Shown here: piece by piece, positions 44,401 through 56,000 of the stretch
How the letters are laid out: every line of letters starts with the position of its first letter
Numbering within the stretch: position 1 is the stretch's first letter
Source: Batillaria attramentaria
Taxonomy: Eukaryota; Mollusca; Gastropoda; Batillariidae
Length of the DNA: 64,000 bases
Direction of reading: 5' to 3'
NCBI GenBank assembly: GCA_018292915.2
Contig: JACVVK020000291.1
Coordinates: 343,501 to 407,500, forward strand
Translations under genes and position numbers: made by a program
Notes under the pieces: model-generated
The model's input: the letters and a program-made list of their open reading frames with translations, nothing else
Database searches by the model: none
Told to the model about the DNA's origin: nothing

Positions 44401-47400
44401 AGGGGAATCACATGCTTTCTCTCAGTGCACTTATGGTAGGCATAATAAAATAAACCTTGCTGTTTCTGCGGTCACAAGGAGAAGGACGTTAATAAATGCT
44501 AATAAATTTCATGCTCCAGACTTCCTCAAACACCTAAACATATACTACAATAAAATATTATTAATGAAACCCAAGGACACCTGCTGCAAAAATAATTTTG
44601 CATAGAGTCGAACATTACTGGGCGTACTCGCAGCTGCGCATCATTTTAGAAGCAACTGGACAAATAACCTAAAGGCACAGGTCAACAATGGAATAAATTT
44701 GTGCTGCATAACCGTATGAGCAATACAGGTAAAGACATATAAGATTTACACAAAGGTCAATTTAATTACAATGTACATCTACGAAGAATTCAAGAAATAT
44801 AATGAGGTTCAAGATTTCAAATCACCTCTAATATTTACAGTTTATACAGCTTTATACATGACCAATGTTACTTGAAAAAAAACCAACCTAGAACTGACAG
44901 AAAAGTAGACAGCTTTTCAGGAAAAAAAAGAAAGAAAAAAAGATCCATGATTAGACTTTTTGTTTTCTTTTGTTTGTGGCTTACCAACTGCAACACTTGA
45001 GCAAAAACTGTTGTTGTTGGAAACTAAAGGTTTACTGTTGCTATCAGCGATTTTCTTCCTTTCTGAGAGCGCATTTGGCGTTGCGTGGTCAGAAGTTGGT
45101 ATCGGACCCTGAGCAAAACAATACGGCTGTCAACAATACAGATAGCACGTTTGATTGTCTACAGAAAGAAATACATCCGCATTTCTGGTTAATTTTATGT
45201 AATACACTAACTGCTTGGAATTCAGTTATGCAAAACAAACAACAGCAAAAAAAAAAAAAAAAAAAAAGGCTGTCAATGTGATTTTGTGTTTTTGTTGTTG
45301 CTGGTTTTTTTGTTTTGTTTGTTTTGTTTTGCTGTTGTTTGTTTTTAGGTGTTTGTTCTTTGTGTCTTAGTTTTATTGGCAAGGCACAGTGTAATATATA
45401 TGTATGTGAAATCATAATTCGCAGATTTAACATAGCTGATGGCAGTTTCTAAATGCATAATGCATACGACATGTGTAATATTTAAGAAGAAATGCAGCTA
45501 ACACAAAGACATTTGCATCTGAAATGGGGACATACTACATGCATAGAAATCCTTTTAAACACAAATGTATCGCATCACTGTGGTCACGCATGACAGATAC
45601 AAAGGTTTGCCAGAAACAACAATTCTAAGTACTGAAAAATGAGGAAATTTGTCACGATCAGCAAGTAATTGAAAAAATTTACACAGTTATTATTAACACA
45701 TTGCAATCCACAACTCGTTTGTCCAAGGGGGTGCGTTTTTTTGTTTTGTTTTTTTTTGGTTGTTTTTTTAAAGTGATCTGTGCTGGACTCACAGGTACTC
45801 TGGTTATGTTTCCCACACCAGTGCAGGGAAAAAAAAAAAAAAAAAAAGTGGGAGTGGGGGTGGAAAAAACTTTAAAGATTTATGAATTTCAGAAAAGGGT
45901 CTCAAGTAACGAATTGTCTCTCTCTGAACTGAGTTTGTATTTCACATGTGCTTTACCATCGCTGGTCACTTTACTTGATCACCGCCCACAGTAAAAAAAA
46001 AAAGAAAAAGAGTTAACGTCAATAATGTGTTGACATTCAGCATCAGACACTGGTAACTAAAAAAAAAAAAGGAGTTCTTTTCCAACATGTTTCTTTTAAA
46101 GCATTAGTGGCTTGACGCCGGCCATATTGAGCCATGTTTCAGAATCATCGACAGAGCAAAACGTGTGAGCCGCAAAACGTCAACAGTTCCAGGGCACCTG
46201 ACCATTTGCAACCCACACCCCAGAGAAACTCAACACTCCATATTGCACATCACTAATGTTACAAGTATCACCATGAGAAAAGCCATCCCAAATCATTGCA
46301 ATCTTTTTGCCGATAAAGCCCAAACAAATGCACTCTTTTCTCATCGAACAGGGCCCGTATGTAAAACTCAAGGTTAATTTTAACCCACGGCTACAGGCCT
46401 AACCCAGACTAGGACAAAAGGAACCCCGAAACAAAATTAAATAAAAAAGGAAGCGAAGAAAGAAAGACAAAAATCCTTCTATAACGGCATAGGCACCTTG
46501 CTGGAATGGACCCGCTTCCTGATTTAAAACAAAAAACAACAGACAATTTAACCCTAGAGCTAGTTCAGTTTGAGGTTAGACTCTAACCCAGGGCTAAACT
46601 CCCTAACCCTGACTTTTACATGCGGGCCCAAGTGTGCGGCCAGTGTGAGTCTACTGTATGACAGGGTGTAGTTAAAATGGAGCGTGCAAGTGTTTCCTGT
46701 GCCACTCCGCTTCATAAGCCAGTTTGACTCATTGCAGACACCTTACAAGGTAACTCGGAACAAGATGGCCACGTGTGGGGACGACTTCCGGGACAACTCG
46801 GGTATATAGTCCGAATCCATGCTTCCATGCCACTTTTTCTACAAACAGATCCATGACTGCCCCTTTCTCAGTTCCATGCCAACAAACTGCAGTCAGTTGA
46901 AGAAACCACTCAGTGCTACTCAGAATCTGAGTCAGATTTGAAAATGGAAGCACTCAGTGCTACTATATGGAAACACTCTGTAGTGGCAGTGCTTTTTTTT
47001 TTCTTTTTTTTTTTTTGGCAGTGCTATTTTTAAATGGAGCAGCACGGGAAACACTTGATGCTGATGCTGATGATGATGCTGATGATGATGCTGATGAGGA
47101 GACTTGCCATAGCCTCCATTTTGACTACACCTTGTGTGAAGTCTTACAGAGAAGGACACAGTGTGTGTGTGCGTGTGCGTGTGCGCGCGCGCGCGCATTG
47201 CTGTAGTTGTGTTTGTGTGTGCTCACTCATGTATACGCGCATAAGAGAATCATGTGTCATTTTACAATCCACGAGCCAAATCACTTCAGCGCATCACATC
47301 CTTAATGTAATTTATTTATCATTAAAATACAGCAAATGATCCCATTATCATAATCAAGGGAGAGAACGCAGCCCCGTGCATTCGGAACAAGTGAGGGTTG

Positions 47401-50400
47401 CAGTCAAGTATTCAGCACAACACACATTCTTCATTGACTATTCTGCACCAGCAAATGGCTTCACAATAATTCACAAATGTTCAATAAAAATCAACTGTAC
47501 AACTACACATAATTAGTGAGAGAAATCATTCAAAAAATTGCCTCATCTTTTTTTCTTTTTTTAACAAGATGTTACTTCAAGAATCAATAAGTTAAAAGAG
47601 TAGATACATTATCGTACATTAAAACAGCTATTCAGCAGCGCATAAAAGGGTATGTTACACACAAAATGGGAGAAAAATCAAAATTAACACGCCTAAATTG
47701 ACATCCAAGTCAAAATGTGGAATGATCCTTATCATACGTCAGAGTACTGAAGTCAACAGTGATCATGGAAACCCGATTTAAATCCCGCACCCTCCCTCCC
47801 CCTACCCTCAAAATCACACTTTTACCTGACACATTCCCCCCAATGTCCACTTTACACAAAAATCTTAGCCGACTGAAGATTCAGCTTAGTCCACAAAAAA
47901 ATCGACAAATTCTGCTCCATTGTATACTGAACATCGTAAAGAAAATTTAATCCATCCTTGCCGACAACTTCACTTAAAATCCGTAAGTCTTCCCACATTT
48001 AACAAATCACGGCACAGAATTACTTTTCAATCTCGGGCAAGACATAACATATGTTTCCCGTTGCAAATACTGTAGTATTTGAATCAAAGCTGTGTTGTGT
48101 TTTTCATGTTCAGGATCAATTTTCAAGTTTGGTCAAGACATACACCAGGTTTCCAATTGTGAAAAATATTTGAGTCAAAAGTTGTGTCACACTGTTTTTA
48201 CGCACACAGCTGAAAAGTCACATACTCAACTGGTGCCAACGTGCTATATTGGTCAGACACCAGTCTTTGCGAGGGTTCAACGCCGTAGCCATCACTTTCT
48301 GGACGAAAGGTCATTTACTACAGCGCTCATCCCATGCAAGGTGGACGTTTCAACTTTCACACTGCTAATTCGTTCCAGCTGCTTGGTAAAACTCAACCTA
48401 CAGGTAATTACCACGAGCAGATGCCGCTCACTTTAAGACTGCCATAAAAGGGCTTAACCATATCTGCAGCACACAAAACAACAGTATTCTCTCATCAGAT
48501 GTGACCTCAAACGGACTACACTTGTGCTAAGCAAGAAGTCAAGAAAGCTTTAAAAAAACAAAAAAAACCCACATTAAAATTCCACTAAATTCATCAATGA
48601 AGGCACGGCTTTGCGTGGAGTTACTCTCATGCAAACTGGATTTGAATTAATTTACAAAATGAAAACTGGTACGGAAACGCTCAAAGTATTTCCAGCAACT
48701 GTCAACCCCCGCAGCTCACTGACATACTACCGATCAGTTCCCTCAATTTTCTGCGAGGGTTTTGAATGTTTTCAAAAGTTACCTCCCTTGCCTGTTTTCT
48801 CCCTTACCTTCAGAAACTGTGCCTCAACATTAATTTTTTTTTTTTTTTTTTTTGGGGGGGGGGGGGGGGGGTTAAATAGGGGGAAAAAAGGGACTTCAGC
48901 AATGGTATGATTCCCTTAGTCTCACATGCCTGTACTTGTCTTAAAAACTTGATTTCAATGGCCAAAATACATACGGATAAAGAAAAGCTGAAAGTAGGAT
49001 TCAGACACAACGGGTGTATGTACATAACTCTCAAAGCAACTGCAGTATCAGGACAACATGTACAATGACATGGGTGCCAGTCAATCCCTGAATGTCGGCA
49101 CACAAATTGCGTACGCAGTGAGCAGTGCACATTTAACCGATTGACACATGAAACACAAGTTGCATGAAACAATAGCAAGGTCAAAGAAAAGTCAAGGTCA
49201 CATTAAAGAAACACATTCAAACACACATTAAAAAAAAAAAAAAAAAAATCACAGTTCAAATGGGAGGTTGTAAATAACTTGTGCACATATAGAAAAAGAC
49301 AACAACATTGTAGTACGACAATAATCATGCTTGCAATAAAACATTTAAAACAAACAATGATTGGCTATCCAGGCGGGAAATCAAGAGAACAAATGAACAG
49401 ACACACAGCAGTGGAGATCCATCAGTGCACGTGCACCGAAACTTTGGTGCACTTGCACTAACACCTCAGTGCACATGCACTGAAACTGTTCACCAAAGAT
49501 CCCACTGTAGAACGTAAACTGGACCAATTGGACCCAGCTTTTAGTGCTGTTTGCTGCATACTGCTTTTGTGTCAGTGAAATCTGGAACCAGCTTTTAACC
49601 TGGCTTCTGCCAATATTCGCTTGTGGTTTTTCAGCTCCGAATCATCAACAAACACGGATGCAAACACAGTCAAAAGTTACCAAAGCTGGAGTTGAATTTC
49701 ACTTGTATAAATCATCAGAATTTAACTTGAATTTCATCCATCAGCGGTCACCAATATCCACAAAACGTGAATGCAAGAACGACTGTTCAAGAGGGTTACA
49801 CGCATGCTTTGGTCTCGCGATCCATGATCTATGGAAACTGGAACACTTCAACGCTGTTGGTACTGTGGACTTTTTTCCCCACAACAATAATTTTTGGGTA
49901 CACTGGAACAATTTGACAGATTGGAGTCGGTGTTCACCCATCGCTAGCTCGACTCCACCCCAGCGATGATGGCAATGATAATTATGGCGAGGATAATACA
50001 TATGCAAATTATGATGATAATCTTTTTCTGAAACAAACAGAAAAGGAAAAAAGGAAACGTAAAACAATAAGACATCAGACAACTGAATGAAGTAAGTGAC
50101 GTTTTCACAGATAAAAACACGAGATTAAACAAAATGTGGAAATCGACAATGGAGAGAAGCCATGCAAACTGACAGTTATCACCAAACAAAACAAACCCAA
50201 ACAGACAAAATGCAAGCAAAAATAAGCATAACTTTTTTTCAAAAAAAGAAAAGAAAAGAAAAAAAGTTTGTTTGTGAAGGCTGGTGGGGAGAGAAATGGG
50301 AAATGCGAAATACTTCTTTCAGCATATTCACGTTAACATATGAACAGCCAATAATATAAAAATGCCCACATCATAATTCATATCGAACGATGCTTACACA

Positions 50401-51041
50401 CAATCCACCAATTTACAGCTTGAGTCAATACACTGCAAGAGACATGCTTGAATAAGTACTTTAAAAAAAAAAAATGCAAGCCACTGGAGACTATATAGGT
50501 AAACCTCAAAGGCATCAAATAAATGCGAAAATAACTGTACAAAGCGAGCATTTGTTAATACAAAGTACAGCACTGCAGCTTGTTATTTTCACACAAAGTC
50601 ACTGCCATAACCAGACAAGTAATTTTCCAGCAGCCTAACTCGGAACGGCGCATGAGTCGGTCAATCTCACACAAGCAGTTCAGATTATAAACGTATCCCA
50701 TCATCCAAGACAGGTAAGAAACCTCTTTGGTTCACGTGGAAGTGTTCCGCAAAAACAACGACAGCTTGCACAACACCGAAGACATGCAAAGGTCAAAGGT
50801 GAATTCGGGAGTCTGGGTACGAACGAGCGAGTGAGTCGGGCGGGTAGCGTGCGAGTGAACTGAAGCGTGGCGTGCTACGGGACGACGGTCACGAGGATGA
50901 TAATTGTGATTATGGCCAGCAGGATGAGAATGCAAATTATGATCAGTATTTTTTTCTGCAACACACAAAACAGTCATGCCCATGGTCACTTGACACTAGA
51001 ATAAGGAAAAGAACTGACAAAGCCGTATACTCACAGGAACA

Positions 51042-51094
<53 letters not shown>

Positions 51095-52110
51095 CAGACA
51101 AACTCCAACTTCAAACTATGAACAATCATCCTGATCCATTTTAGGAAAAACTAACCAGCAATTACAAGCACAAACTGAGGTCATTTTGGTGGGATTTTGG
51201 TGCGACTTCTGGTAATTGTTAAAACCCCACACAAAAATCGCAATTTTACTTAAAATCTTCAGATCACTAGCAGCCACTTCAAGCCGCTGTTATGCAATCT
51301 GCAGCCATCTCGCACCTAGCGGGGAAGACCCACGCCTTGTGTAATAGTGGATTGAAGTGGCTCCTACTAGTGTGCAGTGGCTTGTTCTTTTTAACCAGTC
51401 TTATCATGTAGTGGGCAAGGGTAGGTTCGGCTTGGGCTTTTTAAGAGCTAACCAATCTTACAGTTTTCCATGTCTTAACACTGACATGACAAAATTCCCA
51501 CGAACAGAAATGTACAAAATGAAAAAGAAGAAAATGGGTGGGGGGTGGGGGTAGGGGTGGGGGAGGGAGAACGGGGTACTATACACTTTCTCTGATTAGA
51601 AAGACCAGATATAAATGTATTACGGTCTGCTGAACAAGGCGATCTAGTCACTCCAAAATTCCATGACAATGCCAATGTCTATCGAAAAAATCTTACGAAC
51701 GATCTTTGAAGTACACACAGTTCAAAGCTAAGCATAACTTTGTTATTTGCAATAATGAACTTCCGGTTGAACTCCGCTTGTGCTACGCTGTCTCATGTTT
51801 TCCGTTTACGTGATTGATCTGAGCTGTCAGAGGCAGGCAGTTTATGACAGATGAACCCCAAAATAGAGAAAGTTCCTTGTACTTTGGCGCAAAAATGGAG
51901 GAAAAGCCAGATAAGCATAGAGAACTCATGAAAGTGAACATTTTTGTGACACCCTTTACAGAAACTTTCTTTAATCTTGAGAGAAAACAATCATTTACTC
52001 AACCAGATTTTGCTCCTCTAATTGAAACAGGAAATTTCAGTGTGCTAAACAAAAAGTTGTTCTACTGTTAGGATGAATAAGCTAGCATGAAGTGAACTCA
52101 TGAACACCTA

Positions 52111-52190
<80 letters not shown>

Positions 52191-52995
52191 CAGACACACA
52201 CACACACAGAGGAAACAACAGGAAAACAACACACAGAGTGAAGATATGTACACAACAGTGAGGAAAATCCACTCGTGCAAAACAAACACAATCTCATTGG
52301 GAAAAAAAACCAAACCAAAACAACAAACATCTACTTAAACCAGACCTAAGTTTACCATCTGAAAACACTCAAATAGTCACACACACACACACACACCAAC
52401 AAGTAGCACGTCGATCCACAAAACATTTACCACCACTCAAGATAAAGTTACGAGCTACTGACGACTGCACATACTGTACTGCAAAAGAGACTGCGAAATC
52501 ACTCACCCGTCGTGCTTTACTTTGGTATTTGACGGCTTTCTTTGTGTCCATTTTGGCCGTTTCTATGTAATCCACAGCCTGCTCCACATTGTATTCTATC
52601 CGATCTATCATCTCTCCCTGAAAACAGAAAAAAGCTTGATGTTTGTATCAATGCAGCAAAAAAAAAAAAAAAAAAAAAAAGTCTCTAACTACAAACAGCA
52701 TTCTCTCACACACTGGACATAAACACATTACAATCACGTGGTGCGAAGGGTCAGCTCAGCTATTTCAATTTCGGAATTTAGAATTGCATTTATTTTTCAA
52801 TTTTGGTGGGCAGAATATTTCCAAAGCAGAGAGGGAGTATCGGAAGCCGGAGTACCCGGAGAGAACCCCCAACGATCGGCCCAGATGAACGGTGCCACGT
52901 ACTAGAAGGAAAAATTCTTTGTCCCGAGTGGGACTCGAACCCCTGACCTCTCACATTGGTGACAAGTCTCTTAACCACTAGACCACGACCCCCCC

Positions 52996-53026
<31 letters not shown>

Positions 53027-56000
53027 AAACACTGAAAATTTTCCCAGGAGACAAAATGTCCCTAAGTCTGGCTCAATCATAACCCACATTCCGACAGAAG
53101 CCAAACTTGGCACACACACAGAACAGCTGGGATGTGGCCGATACAATTTGCACAAAATCATTATACATGATAGATTGATGTACACTTAGGATGGAAAGGA
53201 ACTTACGAATTTGGTACAGGTCAATTCTCACTGTCATAATCCCCCCCCCCCCCTCCTGTCCCCCCCCCCCCCCCCCCACCCACACACACTACCCAAACAC
53301 AGACACAACTGTGTTAACTAGCACAATGCTTCAGACCTGTGGAAGAGCGGAGAGTTTTGCTGAAGAGCGCCAACATAGCAGAGACCTCATATTCACTACC
53401 AAACATGCGAACAGCCACAAAGGCACTGATGTACATGTACTGTGATATATACACGTGCAGTCTCTCTGATATCACACACTGTACGCTGTGTTGTGGCCAG
53501 AAAGACTCCTCGACAGCCAGATCTGCTTTACCTTCTGATGGCGACACAAAACATCAGTCTAGCATGATTGCTTCCCCTGCCCGTGATTACTTCCCCTGGC
53601 AGCTGACAGTCTACCATCAGTAATCTACTCCTATCTGGAAAAAGGGCTTGCGCGCCATGGATTTCATAAGCAAATATCCCCATTTTCCGGATAACGACAA
53701 AACTGGCTCTGATCGCAATCAGGGGACAAAAGCTACAGAAGTCATCTGTCAAGACGCAATCACTGAATCTGGATACACAGTAACAAGTGCCCCTGCAAAT
53801 CATGTCATGTCGAGCTGTGCGTCAGTTACGAGCATCTGGCTGTACTAATGACATGTCTTTTATTATTTTGTATCGGTGTTTAGAAGCCCGAAACAGACAT
53901 CTCAACTCAACGTCTAGCCAAAGTGACTGTATCAAAGAGCGTGCAGGCCGTGGCAGTTGCCAATTATCGGACCTACATGGGCATGACAGGGCCTGTGTGA
54001 CTCAAACCAACACTGGAATAGTCCCAAAGACGACACTCTCAGGTTACAGCCATAATTTTGAAATATGAACGAATCCATACCTTTGTACAAACATATCAAT
54101 ACAAGTTGCTTTCCTCTTGCTAAATGGCCCCACTTCTGAATCACAAAGCATTCTCCAGCGAGATGAATTTTTGGACAGGGAAGCTGGGTGTTAGGAAAAA
54201 ACTCAGTACTATGGCATGGAACAACGCCAAATGAGGGTGAGAGGATTTGGAAGCAGCAGGGCACCAGAAAAACGCCTGTCCATTTTATTTTAACCCTGGT
54301 ACTCCCTCCCTGGCCTTCCCCCAGCTCACCTGACTCTCAACCAGCATGGCCATGTCCATGAACATATCGTGCAGCTCTCGTATAGAGTTTTCCAGCTTCA
54401 TGATGTCGTTGTGACGCGCCTCGATGTCCGCCAACGTCTGCTTCGCTTGTTGCGTCTCCATGATGATCTGAAACACACGAGAACCACCCCATTGAAAATC
54501 TCAGACTGTTTAAAGACTAGAGGCCCCATATCATAAGCATCCAAATGAATAATAATAATAATATAGGAGACTTATAGGGCGCTTACACACATACACATCA
54601 GACTCAAAGCGCTGTACACACTGGCAAATTAGATCTGCAGGACTGTGTTGTAATTTCTGTTAAAATGACTAACGCGCGGAAGTTTGCAGTGAACAACGAA
54701 GATGCACTTTACCAACAAGTATGGAACCCTAAGGAAATCAAGCAACTTTTTTTTTACAACTGTTAGATTTCTGTTTGTTGCCTACACATGCACAAGGTTT
54801 TATACAACTGGCATGTATGTGAATCAGGTACATCTAAATAAACTCAGGTTCTGATTTCAATCAAATTTGTCCCTACGATGCAAACTTCTGTGGGAAAAAG
54901 GTGACATGTAAGCTGTTAAAAACAACTGAGTTCCAATTTATTCCCTTGTTTCTGATTATCTCCCCAAATTATCCCCCCTCTAGTGAAGGCTCTGGTAGTT
55001 AAAGTGCTCTTTCTCCAAATAAACTGAAAATATATACTTCTGCACTTGTATTATCAACAGAAAAGATACCGCATTTCAAACAATACAAAAATCTTGACAG
55101 TATTTCTCATAATAATCGCGAGAGGGAAAGAGTTAAACCAGGACAGTGCGTGCGGAGTTTAGAATCTGAGGGGCGGCAAAGGCCTAGAGGAACAATGCGT
55201 TACAGTGTACTGACAAATGATTCCCATAATGCACGTTCATGCACCGCATGCTTCAAGCAAGTTTAAGATCTGGGGCCCGCGATCGATGAAGACTTAGCGC
55301 CGCTTCGCCAGCTTTTACAGCTGGACACTGATTGGTTTAGTTTTCCTCGGTCCAAATCTCAGACCATCAGCGAAACTCTTTGGGACTCCCCTATTCCCTT
55401 AAAGCCCTCCCACACACACAGACGACCTTACAGAACCCTGCAACTGGATTAACTGTAACGTATGTACGCCCCCCACAAAGACAAAATCAATGCCAGCTCC
55501 TATCTCTTCGTGAAATACGACTGGCGGACTGACAGGTCAGCATCCCTTTCCCAGTTTTAGTAACGCTGGGCACTTTAGTTCTTTAGCTGTTTGTCACTGT
55601 CAAAGCTAGGGGGCTGTGAGTTCAATTCCCAGCAGGGAGTGAAAAGTACATGGCACACGTGTGACATTCTGGTGAAAGAGTGACGAAAAGCACCCTATTG
55701 TTTTTGCATGTAGAGAACTTCTATTTGCCTGATCAACAAACAAACAAAAAAAAAAGAAGTTTTTTTTAAAGTGATGCTTTACTCACTCCTTGTGTGAAGA
55801 TGGCCGGGTTGCCCGACTCTATCATGTCTTCCAGTTCCTCATTTGTCGTCGTCCTTCCGGCTGGAAACAGAAAGCGTCCATTAATTTTCACATTCATGGT
55901 GGATATAATCCATATAATCCATCCCCCCCCCCCTCCCCACTCAAAACCTTTTTCTGAAGGGTGGTTGGTGTTTGGGGGTTTAACATCCTTTTCCACCACA

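Larger units (their letters stand above)
50959..52506. other. STX1 intron before exon A
   Basis: Non-coding; two microsatellites listed separately. Confidence 0.5.
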
